Origin: Actinomortierella ambigua
Lineage: Eukaryota; Mortierellomycota; Mortierellomycetes; Mortierellales; Mortierellaceae
Length of the DNA stretch: 64,000 bases
Direction of reading: 5' to 3'
Assembly: GCA_016098155.1 (NCBI GenBank)
Contig: JAAAJB010000038.1
Location: 1 to 64,000 of the forward strand
Part shown: in pieces, positions 48,982 through 58,751 of the stretch
Position numbering within the stretch: position 1 is the first letter of the stretch
Layout of the letters: each line of letters starts with the position of its first letter
The notes under the pieces: generated by a model
The model's input: the letters and a program-made list of their open reading frames with translations, nothing else
The model's database searches: none
What the model was told of the DNA's origin: nothing
Translations under genes and position numbers: made by a program

Positions 48982-51900
48982 TCAATCATCCTCCCAGCTG
49001 AGGCCGCCCAACAGATCGCTCATACTGGTCTCCTCCACCGAGCTCTTTTGCCAACCACTCAGCGTCCCCTGCATGATCCGCTCGATATCCCCTTCCGAGA
49101 TGCCGAGCGCATCTCCCATCGTGATACAGCTCAGCTTCCCACTCGTGTTGCGCAGCCGCGCAAGCGCATACAACGCCTGCGCCGTGATGCCCGAACACCC
49201 AATGATCGTCAGACACACCAGCGACGTCGCATGCTCCGACAGCAGCTCCATCGACTCGTTCGTCAACGAATGGTTGTAGCTCAGATCCAACAGCTGAAGC
49301 TGCGGACAATTCTCACACAATTGCCCTATCGTTGCGTCCGAGATCTCGGTTGACTCGTTGTCGCTTTCATCGTCGTCGTCATCATCATCATCATCATCAC
49401 CTTGTTGTTGTTGTTGTTGTTGTTGTCGTTCATGCTCATCTTCATCGTCGTTGCGGTTTTGGTTGACGCCCGTGGACGATGTCGACGTGCCTGCTGATGC
49501 TACTCCTGAAAATGATTGAACTTCCTGTATAGGCGACGAATTCGAGCGCCGTCGCGGACGTTGTGGTTGTTGCCTCTTTAAGCTCGGGCTCGCCTCATCC
49601 GGATGGATACGAGCCAGGGTGAGCCATTCGAGCTGGTGACAATGGGTGGCCAGGGCTCGGACGGCTGCATCCTGGATCAGCCCGGTCCTCGAGAGATCCA
49701 GCCATCGAATCTTGGGACAGTGTTCCGTCAGCTCAAACACCGTCTTCCCTGTCACAAGCTCGCAGTTGGAGGCCCGAAGATGCGTCAGGTGGGCTCCACA
49801 GGCACGCAACACCATCGCCAGCCCTTCGTCCGTCACTTGCCAACATCCAGCAATATCCAATGACTCGAGCTTCACGTGAATGAGACGACGGTGGTCCATT
49901 GGCTCGGCCATCGCCACAACAGCAGCAGTAGCCGATACTGTTGTGGTTGGATGCCCTTCGCAGCATTGGACCACAGCAGCAGCAGCATCATCGTCGTCGT
50001 CCACACCCATCACAGGGACAGGCTGGACCAGTCTGGCCAGGCCCCTGTCGGTGATACGCCAGCAACCGGCCAAATGCAAAGACACCAGCTGCTCTCGAGC
50101 CACACACTCCGAGTCCCGGATCATTTCAAGGCCACGGTCTGTGATACGCGTGCACTCGGACAGCGTCAGCCGGGCCAGATTGGGGCAATGGTCTAGAATG
50201 ATTTGGAGCGTTTGGTCCGAGATAAAGTCGTGTCGCGTCAGGGGACTCGTCTCCATGTCCTTAAAGTCGAAATCGGCGTCAGCCGCGAATTGGGGGTGGG
50301 GTGGCACTCCTTGCTGTTGTTGCTGCTGTTGTTGCTGCTGCTGCTGTTGTTGCTGTTGTTGCTGTTGCTGTTGATTCTGTGGCTGCTGCTGTAGAGTCGC
50401 CTGTTGTGGATCCAGATGGTCCTCATGGCCATTCGCTACACTCTCCTCGTCGAAATCGCTGATCGGTCGGTGGCCAAACAGGAACGAGAGATAGCTCCGA
50501 CGACGCTGTGGCTCTTGGCCATTACTGTTGTTATTGTTGTTATTGTCATTGTTGACATTGTTCGCAGGTGGAAAGGCCATTGCTGCTGCTGGGGCATTTC
50601 CACGAAGCTGGTCAATCATCCGAGAGGCTCGCCAACGAGGCTCAAGGTGTTGTTGAGGGTACAAACTGGTGTGGTGTCGAAAGGGGGTATCTTGCTGCAG
50701 GTTGACAACCTTAATCCAATGACCACAGGTCAAAAGGGGGAGCGCTTGGGGCAGTCCGTCCAGAGGGCAAAGTTCAGAGAGCCGTTGTCGCCGTTCTCTG
50801 GCCCGTTGCTTCTTGCGGAGCCTTTCTAGCGTGCCTGCAAAAGGGAAAGTAAACGGTCGAGAGGCCGTCTCCAACGGCGACGACGACAACGAAGATGAAA
50901 AAGACGACGCAGACGACGATCGAGACCGCTGGGATCGATTTGCAAGGGATAGAGATGCCACATCTGGGTCTGCCTCCTCCATGTCCGTCTCGTCACCAGA
51001 GACACTGCTGTCCAAAGCACCCTGGTCCTTGTCAGGGTCCCGTTCGTCCTCCGACAGCGGCTGCTGCTGCCTCGGCGGCGGCGAAGGGCTAGCAGTGTGC
51101 AATTCGCGGGGCTGGGCAGGCTTGATGAATGAATGCAAAAAGTTGAATCCATTCATCAACATCATGAGGGGAGTCTCGTCCTCGGCCGAGTCATATGCTG
51201 TGCCCTCGCTATCGTCAAGCTCAAAGAACTCTCCCCCGATATCATCCAGTGTGCAGCTCACTGTCTGTTTCTCGAGCTGGGCAAGCTGTGACTGAATCTT
51301 GTTGAATGCTGCCTCGTGCTTCTGGACATCACGCGCAACCCGCTCGACCTCTGTACCGTCATCGTCGTCGCTCCAAAAGTAGTCGGCATAGCCAAGGCCC
51401 TCTCCCTCGTCGCCACTCTTCCTTTCGAGGTTGGCAAGATGATGCGATAAAAAGTCGATGCAAGCCTGCTCCTCCCGTGCGAGATTGTGCAGTTGACGAC
51501 GTTGCCTCTTTCTCTCTTCCCGCCTCCTCTTGCGCTCGCGAGCCTTGAATCGCTCCTTGCGCTTCCACTCTAGCCACTCGGCGTACTCTTGTTGCTCCGC
51601 CTCTGAGAGCCGCTCGATTTGAATATGGTTATGGTGAAAGGCCTGGATGCTTGAAATGATACGCTGCCTGGAGGTCGAGATGAGGTCATGTCCGTGTGGG
51701 TGGTGGTGATGGGCGTCCTGGTGGCAACAGACCGAATCGACTGTCTGAGGGTTGTGCTGTTGGTGTTGTTTGTCGACACTTTGTCTCCTCATTCTCTCAC
51801 TTCTCTTCGCTTGTGCCTCTACGTCATATGTGCAGCTACTCCGTGGTAATGATGAGGGCAGATGGACAGCTGTACTAACAGTTGTTGGCATTGGTGTACT

Positions 51901-52185
51901 GGTCGAGAGAGCGGTGCTCGTCAACGTCCTTCGCTTAGAGAAGCCTGGCGGGGACGCTTGGCTAAAGCGGGGCCAGTGGCGAGACCAAAGAATACGAGGG
52001 CTCTTCCAAATGACAGGGCCAAGGAGCCGGTACCACTCGTGGCAAACCAGCATGCATGTCAGCTGGCGCGACCGAGGCAAGTGGTTAAAGACGACGACCA
52101 ATACTTCGGGCGGCAAAGCGCTGTTAATGGAGAGAGTCTTTCGCACCTTGCTCTTGGATCGGTGCTGCAGCGATGTTGATGGCAT
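48982..52185 (-). CDS. F-box / leucine-rich repeat protein
   Basis: A single open frame of 1067 residues. The F-box lies near residues 19-65 (NSALPPEVLVVVFNHLPRSR, LVCHEWYRLLGPVIWKSPRI) and would bind Skp1 in an SCF ubiquitin ligase. A long disordered, charged middle follows (about 90-590), then a run of more than 20 Gln (about 603-625). The C-terminal part is made of cysteine-containing LRRs: ILDHCPNLARLTLSECTRIT, LVSLHLAGCWRITDRGLARL, LESLDIAGCWQVTDEGLAMV, LQLLDLSYNHSLTNESMELL. Two of the LRR gaps hold low-complexity inserts, one with an Asp run. The target substrate is unknown; yeast Grr1 and human FBXL2/20 share the F-box plus LRR(CC) plan. Convergent with the secreted protein gene, 270 bases apart. 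Confidence 0.88.
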   Translation of the reverse strand: MPSTSLQHRSKSKVRKTLSINSALPPEVLVVVFNHLPRSRQLTCMLVCHEWYRLLGPVIWKSPRILWSRHWPRFSQASPPGFSKRRTLTSTALSTSTPMPTTVSTAVHLPSSLPRSSCTYDVEAQAKRSERMRRQSVDKQHQQHNPQTVDSVCCHQDAHHHHPHGHDLISTSRQRIISSIQAFHHNHIQIERLSEAEQQEYAEWLEWKRKERFKARERKRRREERKRQRRQLHNLAREEQACIDFLSHHLANLERKSGDEGEGLGYADYFWSDDDDGTEVERVARDVQKHEAAFNKIQSQLAQLEKQTVSCTLDDIGGEFFELDDSEGTAYDSAEDETPLMMLMNGFNFLHSFIKPAQPRELHTASPSPPPRQQQPLSEDERDPDKDQGALDSSVSGDETDMEEADPDVASLSLANRSQRSRSSSASSFSSSLSSSPLETASRPFTFPFAGTLERLRKKQRARERRQRLSELCPLDGLPQALPLLTCGHWIKVVNLQQDTPFRHHTSLYPQQHLEPRWRASRMIDQLRGNAPAAAMAFPPANNVNNDNNNNNNSNGQEPQRRRSYLSFLFGHRPISDFDEESVANGHEDHLDPQQATLQQQPQNQQQQQQQQQQQQQQQQQQQQQGVPPHPQFAADADFDFKDMETSPLTRHDFISDQTLQIILDHCPNLARLTLSECTRITDRGLEMIRDSECVAREQLVSLHLAGCWRITDRGLARLVQPVPVMGVDDDDDAAAAVVQCCEGHPTTTVSATAAVVAMAEPMDHRRLIHVKLESLDIAGCWQVTDEGLAMVLRACGAHLTHLRASNCELVTGKTVFELTEHCPKIRWLDLSRTGLIQDAAVRALATHCHQLEWLTLARIHPDEASPSLKRQQPQRPRRRSNSSPIQEVQSFSGVASAGTSTSSTGVNQNRNDDEDEHERQQQQQQQQGDDDDDDDDDDESDNESTEISDATIGQLCENCPQLQLLDLSYNHSLTNESMELLSEHATSLVCLTIIGCSGITAQALYALARLRNTSGKLSCITMGDALGISEGDIERIMQGTLSGWQKSSVEETSMSDLLGGLSWEDD
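50311..50372 (-). repeat. CAG/CAA run encoding poly-glutamine
   Basis: Mixed CAG and CAA codons on the minus strand within the F-box/LRR gene. The mixture makes it more stable than a pure CAG tract. Confidence 0.9.
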
Positions 52186-52401
52186 TTCTTGGAAACGCTG
52201 GGAAGCTGGAGGCTGGATGGGGCGTCAATATATAGTAGTAGTGAAGAGTTGGATGAGTGTGCAAGCGGGGGTTTGTGGGGTGAAGAGGAAAAAAAAAAAA
52301 AAAAAAAGCCAAAGGACCTTCCAAAAAAAAAAAAAAAAAAAAGTGACGGTCATTACCACATTTGGCCAGTACAAGTTTCTATTCAATCATATGAACCAGT
52401 T

Positions 52402-54645
52402 TTACTTTACCTTGGGGTGGTCTCGGCGAGCTGTGCTTGCCTGCTGCGCGCCTGTTGCTACTGGTGCCCTTTGACCACGATATCCAAAGGCCCAAGAAAA
52501 GGCGACTGAGTCTAGAACACGAACATCCTCCGTTGCATTCAACCGCTTTCGGCCCTGGGCACCACCATCCGCCGGCAAGGGAGAGAGAGGAGGAAGAGTG
52601 CTCAAGTGCTGAAAGCGGTGCTGACGGTGGTAGCTGCGCAATCTTGTTTGTCGTCGTTTGCGCCTAACCTGCAGCGCACTTGTCCAGAGGGCACCTGTTC
52701 CCGCTCTGGTTAAGGTTGCTGCTGCTTTTGTTGTTTTTTCTGCTCGATGTGCTGTTGCTATTGCTACCTTGCTCTCGCTCGTCGTGCCAAGCGTGCCAAG
52801 TGCTGGTGCTGGTGCTGGGCCGTACCTTTGGCGAGCATCATGGAATACTGCCGACAGTTGTGATGCAGACGATGATGCTGGCCCCTGAAGGGAGAGGGGT
52901 GACGTCCTCTCAAGTGAACATGGCCTCACCATAAACGATACCCCATGGGTCTCTGTTCGTGGGAAGTGGAGGCGATTCGGTGAGGCTCTATGACTCTTCG
53001 ATCCTGCCCTCGCCATCCTCGCTCGAGGGCCATACTTGAGTCCTCCTCCTCTTGGTGACAATGATCTCGACAAGACTCCTGAGGAGATCACCGACCGGGT
53101 GTGACGCCTCACACCATGAATCGGAATGTACCATCGGTTCCTGTATCGTTGGTGATGGTGGGTATGACGGACTTGATGGCTGCTGCCAAGATTTTGATAC
53201 GCCGATCGAAACAAGCCCAGCCGGCAGAGCATGTAGAGGCCACAAACGATACAAACCTTGATTACACTGGCAAAGTTTTTTCGCAGCCATTGGGCATATC
53301 CCCAATCCTCAGTGTGCAGCGGGCTCGAAAGTGGTGTTGTGGAAAGCCATAAGGCATCTGACCGGGAGGAATGAAAAAAGCACAGCGCCTGGTCCGCGTG
53401 TGCCCAACGAACCTGCTCTGAGTGCTGAGACTCATCTTGGTATGGTTGGCCTGGTGTGAGCGAACACGGCTGACTTCCTCCATCTTCACCTGCTGCTGCT
53501 GCTGCTGCTGCTGAAGGCTGACCGTTGATATCCCTCTTTGTGATTGTTTGCTCGACAGTGGGCGGATACTTTTGAACGTGTTGGGGGGAGCTGGTATTGT
53601 GGTGAATGGAGTGTGAAAAAGGTAAGGCTGAATTATCTCGATGTGGCTGTTGTTGGCGTTTCTTCAACCCCTCGCCAGGCACGGCCATTAAAGCCACAAC
53701 AATAGCGTCACAGCGTGCCACCAACCTGTCATGAACAAAAGATAATCGGCCCCTCCATCCTGCAACACTGGTGGTTGACAAGGTGCTTGGATCGCCACTC
53801 TTCTCACTCTTGCTGTGGCAGCTGTTGCCGTTGGTCAGAGCCTCGTTGACACACCCTCTTTCTCCATCTGCTACATCCGTCGGCGTGCTCCGTATACTCC
53901 TCCTGGCGCCTACTCCGTCACCGGTGCTCTCATGGCTCTTATTAATCGCACCTTTGACGGAATAGGTGCCGTAGTGGGAGTCACCGTGGTCTTGATTACC
54001 AACGCGCAGCAGACGGCGACAATGTTGGTTTGGAAGCGACAAACTTGATAGCCAACTGCGCAGAGCTGGGCAAATGGTCCAGGCCAATCCCTCTTCCAAA
54101 ATCAGCCGGATTGCGTCTCTTGCAGCGAAAAGCAAGAACCATGGCGAATTCCAACTGAAATGAATGCCCATCGTGGTATTGTGGGGGGTATCATGGAATG
54201 TAAGACTAGTATGAGTGGCTGTGAAATTGTGTGTCGGTGTGAGTGGCTGTAAGGGTGCAGCAGGAAGAACCTTCGTGGTATTGGAGAGGAGGTGTGAGGA
54301 AAGGCCGGTATCGCCCATTGCAATGGACAGACCAACTATGCCAAAGAGCGCGATGGAGGCCACTAAAAGTGGTAGTGGCGACCCTGAAGCATGACTGAAC
54401 TGGCTGTACAGATAGGGTTCATAGTGGAGATCCTGATGAAGATGTGTCGATGGGGATGGCGATTGCATAGAGTCTGGATCATCTGAGGGCCAGGTAGCGG
54501 GGCCATGGGAATCAATGAGGATGTCGGTGGTCTGCGAGAACGAAGCCGTGGGGTTGCTCTCTGCAGGCTGAGGCCCTGTGGATTCTCGTTGGAAGTGCAG
54601 ATGAGTCAGCATTAGGCGAAAGATGTAGGAGCAGGGCGGGGGCAC
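52402..54645 (-). CDS. Hypothetical protein with two predicted TM segments
   Basis: An open frame of 747 residues with no recognisable domain. Two hydrophobic segments stand out: LPLLVASIALFGIVGLSIAM near residue 93 and SVIKVCIVCGLYMLCRLGLF near residue 455. The rest is Ser-, His- and Arg-rich, with an Ala run near the middle and a basic C-terminal third. An N-terminal start earlier than MPPPCSYIFRL is not available in frame; a start further in is possible. It is on the same strand as the F-box gene, ending 216 bases upstream of that gene's start. Composition resembles disordered parts of neighbouring genes, which supports but does not prove that it is coding. Confidence 0.55.
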   Translation of the reverse strand: MPPPCSYIFRLMLTHLHFQRESTGPQPAESNPTASFSQTTDILIDSHGPATWPSDDPDSMQSPSPSTHLHQDLHYEPYLYSQFSHASGSPLPLLVASIALFGIVGLSIAMGDTGLSSHLLSNTTKVLPAAPLQPLTPTHNFTATHTSLTFHDTPHNTTMGIHFSWNSPWFLLFAARDAIRLILEEGLAWTICPALRSWLSSLSLPNQHCRRLLRVGNQDHGDSHYGTYSVKGAINKSHESTGDGVGARRSIRSTPTDVADGERGCVNEALTNGNSCHSKSEKSGDPSTLSTTSVAGWRGRLSFVHDRLVARCDAIVVALMAVPGEGLKKRQQQPHRDNSALPFSHSIHHNTSSPQHVQKYPPTVEQTITKRDINGQPSAAAAAAAGEDGGSQPCSLTPGQPYQDESQHSEQVRWAHADQALCFFHSSRSDALWLSTTPLSSPLHTEDWGYAQWLRKNFASVIKVCIVCGLYMLCRLGLFRSAYQNLGSSHQVRHTHHHQRYRNRWYIPIHGVRRHTRSVISSGVLSRSLSPRGGGLKYGPRARMARAGSKSHRASPNRLHFPRTETHGVSFMVRPCSLERTSPLSLQGPASSSASQLSAVFHDARQRYGPAPAPALGTLGTTSESKVAIATAHRAEKTTKAAATLTRAGTGALWTSALQVRRKRRQTRLRSYHRQHRFQHLSTLPPLSPLPADGGAQGRKRLNATEDVRVLDSVAFSWAFGYRGQRAPVATGAQQASTARRDHPKVK

Positions 54646-55989
54646 ATTGGAGAAAGGTCCAAGATGGGAGAGAAGAAAAAGAACAAAAAAAAGGAAAAGG
54701 TGAATCAGCGGGTACCGATGGCTTGGGCCACATGGCGATCCCGACCCTTCTCAACGATAGGACATGTTCTGCAACAAACGGGGGAAGTCACCTTCTCATC
54801 CGGGCGCGAAAAAAAAAAAGAAAAAATCAATACGCTCTCGCAACGGAAGTGTTGACAAAACCTAATGTGCGTTCTCAAAAGCGAGCAATTCTGTCATAGC
54901 TGCGTACAGCGTGAGTAATACATCGTGCCCGACTTTGCATTCCTCCACGGATATGGGGATAAAATCGCGGTGCTGCGCGACATGGAGTGGATAAACAGGA
55001 TACAAAAATGACGCAGAATTTTGCCACAAGGGTATCGGCGGACGGGCACGAAAGTGGAGATAGGCGGGCATGTTTGTGGCTATACACAGCTCACATTTTC
55101 AGGCACTGCGTACTTGCTGAAAATGTGATCGTCCATCCACTGTACGAATGCCAGCATGACATGCTTGAGTAGCACCTGAGACCACCTCGACCAGCTTCTC
55201 ATGCACCACCACGACTGTTCGACCTTGAGTCACCCAAATCCACCAGAAAGTGGATAATGCGAGTTTCGCACTCAAAGGGAGAGAAAGGACCGTTGGTCCG
55301 TGGTGATAATCTCCATCTCAATGTCCTGCTACGAAGAAGGGACACCCTCAGTCACTATGGGATGGCGAAGAGGCCCCTGCAAAATCGTACAATGGAGAAC
55401 ATCTGTGAGTCCAAGGATCAATGTTTTCTTCTCTCTTGGAGAAAAAAAATACCTCGCTGCTTTCCTCTGTATGTAGGTGTGTGTGTGTGTGTATGTGTGT
55501 ACTGTGCGGATGAGGTATCTTATTTTTTTTGAGGAGGGCACTCTTAAGGTCTTGCCCGTCCACTTTTGGCCTCTGCTTGCTTTGTTGCATGTGTCCCCCT
55601 TGGCTATGTCCCTCCTCCTTACCAAAGACTCCCAGCATGAGGGACAGGGTCTTAGTATGTGGATGGTTTTCTTTGTAGCAGTAACTTTGAAAAAAAAAAA
55701 ACCAAAGGTCTTAGAAGAACAAAAGAAAATGTGCTGCTGCCAAACATAAGTTTTCTGTTATATAAATCATATTGGTACAAGAATAGGTGCCCATGCAATG
55801 TCAATCTACATAGGGCGAAGAAATCGAAGAGTAGGGGATTAATGAGATAGGGTGAGGGGTGAAAGGGGAGAGGGATTATAAAACTACAAAAGACTACACA
55901 GAAAAAAAAAAAAAAAGAGAAAAATGGTATGAAGTGAGCGTGGTGGTATGGACTAAAGTAGTAGGGCTAACGCGTATCCTTTGAGATCA
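54646..55989. other. Intergenic region without a recognised gene
   Basis: About 1.3 kb. It contains a GT microsatellite at about 55478-55500 and A-tracts near 55690 and 55900; the last lies just downstream of the hydroxylase stop codon. No coding sequence could be supported. Confidence 0.45.
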
Positions 55990-58751
55990 TCAGAAGGCGT
56001 TGCCTTGGCCCTTGCCCGTGACTGAACCATTGTCAATACGACTGCGAGCAGCTAGCCTCTCGCGGAAGTCGGGAAGGTCGATGCTCTTGTGCAAAGCAGA
56101 GCTGGTACCCAGGGCGATGGCCGAGGGTTTGGTGTCGTGATGGTCTTCTTCGCCATGACTGTCATTACCGCTGTTGTTGCCACTGCTGGGCAACTCGTCG
56201 CCCTTGTTCAGTGCCTTAACGGTGGCCATGCCCTTGGAAGCTGACTGGGTAGCAGCAGCAGCCAAGCGTGCCGCCTTGCGCTCCTCCTTCGCCTTGATAA
56301 TGGCATTGGCCTCCTCGCGTGACATGTGTGTGCCGAGAACATGGTCCCAGATAGTGCCAAAAGGTTGCGAGTAGTTCTTCTTGATACCAAAGCTCTGGTG
56401 GTGGATATCGTGGTAGTCGGCGTTGTTCCAGAAGAAGAGCTGCAGAGGATTGAAAGGGAGGTTGTAACCACAGTGATCGTCCACCGTCTTAAGGGTGGAG
56501 AATGAAAAGAAGGCCAGCGCGCCACGGTTGCCCAGGCCCGACAACAAGAAGCCCAGACTGGCGCCGACACTGTCCATCAAAAAGCCCTCAAAGGGATGGT
56601 TGTACAGAGCTCCAAAAGAATACGTCACATAGAGGCGGTGGTGGCGCGAATGGAATGTGCGGTACAAGTAAGGAACGCTGTGGAAGAGACGATGGAGCCA
56701 GTACTGCCAAGTGTCCAGGAAAGCCCTAAAAAGAAAATAGGTTGAAATGAAACCCAGGTAGACTGTATGTCAATACCATTGATCGTTGGAATTCTTCCAT
56801 CCACCATTCTTCCCAGATAAAAATAAATAAAAGTCCACACATACATGGCGACCCAGAAGCGGAGAGCAGATTCAACATAGTAATAGCCACAATAAGCAAG
56901 TTTCTCGATGACCGACTGCGAAACCGACAAGCCAACAGTGGCGAATGCGGACGCGATCCGGATCTGGTACTTGGCAAGACTCGCCTCATCGTCAAAGATC
57001 ATCTCGTTGTCATCTGCAAGGACAACAATAAAGCCGAGTGCCGTCTACGAAAGAGAATGGAGGAAGTGAAGAAGAATAGTCAGCAAACTGAAAGGTATTT
57101 GCAAACAGAGACACCCAGTACACCATGGAGGTAGCTACAGCCATGGGCAATTTAGGTTGCAAAAGGCTGTATGTTTGGGCGCAGAAAACACAAAAATAAA
57201 ACTCTATTGACGGATCTGGGTCACAACTCTCCGTCATGTAAACACCAGCAGGAGGAGCCATTCACGAGCTAGTGAGCAATAATGCTGCGCTTGCCAGTAC
57301 CTAGCTCCATTGCTCCAGCCACTCCAGCCACCCAAGACGTAGATTCTGGACAGGGGTGCACCCCATGGGGCCGAGTGGCGACCAAGGGAGGTGGGTGGAG
57401 GTGTTACCAACGAGAAGGAGGAGTGCGGGTGTGGTGAAACGCCTCTGTCGTTCACACATTCCGGCTCTTCCACAGCCTGCATTTGTGTTTTTCGCCTATG
57501 CAGTACTTTTTGGTTTTTCCTTTTGCCCACAAAGTCTCGTTAATGCCACCATGCCCCCAAACTTTCTTCGTTCGACTCAACTGTTGAAAGTGCAACGGAA
57601 CACAAGACCATCAACAAAAAAAAATCTGGTCCCTGAACGGATGGTGGTACTGTCTAGGTCAGTGCCAACTCACCCCTTTCACTCTTCCTTCTTTCCTTTC
57701 CTCCTTCCCTCGTTCCTTCAGTGCTCCCCACCCCCTGAAACCCACCCCCCAAGGAGCAACGAGTAGAGGCGTGCCCAATGCCCAGCGCTTCTTAAGGTCC
57801 AGTTTGCCGCGGTCGAGTGGCCATCGATTGCATCGACTGTATGTGTACCCTGCTTCTCTCGTTGTCTTGCATCACAGTTGAATCATGGTGGGCCATCTTT
57901 GTTCCATGGGCACAAGGCTTCTCGGTCACTTGCTCTCCTTGCCTACATCGATCATCAGAAACAGGCTCGCTGGATGATCCACATTCCTCCCTCCCTCCCC
58001 CCGGCCCCTCACGCTACGATTTCTTCTTTTCTCCTCGCCATCTTCTTCCTCCTCCTCCTCCTTTCCCCCCCCCCTGGCTATTCCCCTGTCCTTGCTCACA
58101 CCTATTCTCCCTTTCCGCATCGTCGCCATCACCGCAACCGCTCTATCTTTCTACTTTTGCTCTCGCTCTTTCTCTTTGTTTGTCCATCTTTTGTTTCGAC
58201 AACAACCTCGCCGCAAGAAGTGCACAGTCAATTGACTCTCCTTTTTTTTCACCGTCCGACTTTTAAAAACCGTACACGCCGCGCTCCACTTCTTTACAAA
58301 TCCGCAGGCATTAAAGGACAAAGATATCCAATTCCGCTGCTGGCTCTCAAGTGTCGTCATTGATTTCATCGGTTCAGTACACGCCAAGACAGGGAAAAAA
58401 AAAACAAAAAGGCGCATATATGTGCAGGAGCTGGGGATGGGGAGGGGGAGGGAAAGGTGCCAAGAGCTCCTAGGCCTTCGAGCTGCATCAGTTTTTTTTA
58501 AGATGCGCGCTGCAGCTTACCTGAATAATCTGTTGGATGATAACGGCCTTGATGACCTCAGGTAGCTCGACGCGATTGCGAGTTTCCTCTTCCCTGTCAT
58601 GGAGCCTGTACTTTTCAAACCAGGGGAACTCTTTTAAAGAGATCCAGTGGAAGAGCAGTGAGTAGGTCCAGTAGACAATGATAGGCAGCAGCAGCGCCAG
58701 CGACTGGTCGGATATGAAGGAAAAAAGCGGTTCCTGGACTGTGGGTGCCAT
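55990..58751 (-). CDS. SUR2: Sphinganine C4-hydroxylase (SUR2 type, fatty acid hydroxylase superfamily)
   Basis: Three minus-strand exons, 58521-58751, 56845-57044 and 55990-56725, join in phase to 388 residues; yeast Sur2 has 349. The enzyme hydroxylates the C4 position of dihydrosphingosine or its ceramide in the ER, making phytosphingosine. Visible are an N-terminal TM segment (LALLLPIIVYWTYSLLFHWI), further membrane segments, and the three di-iron histidine clusters: DTWQYWLHRLFHSVPYLYRT, HSRHHRLYVTYSFGALYNHP, and DYHDIHHQSFGIKKNYSQPF. The C-terminal ~100 residues after TMSREEAN-like helix are a Lys/Ala then Ser/Asn-rich extension. The sequence FWVAM-AFLDTWQYW is produced by splicing. Intron 1 is 1476 bases, long for this window, and contains no recognised gene. 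Confidence 0.9.

Noticed and set aside
57045..58520. A possible nested gene in the long first intron of the SUR2-type gene
   Set aside because: The frames there are CT-rich low-complexity sequence without any recognisable protein feature.
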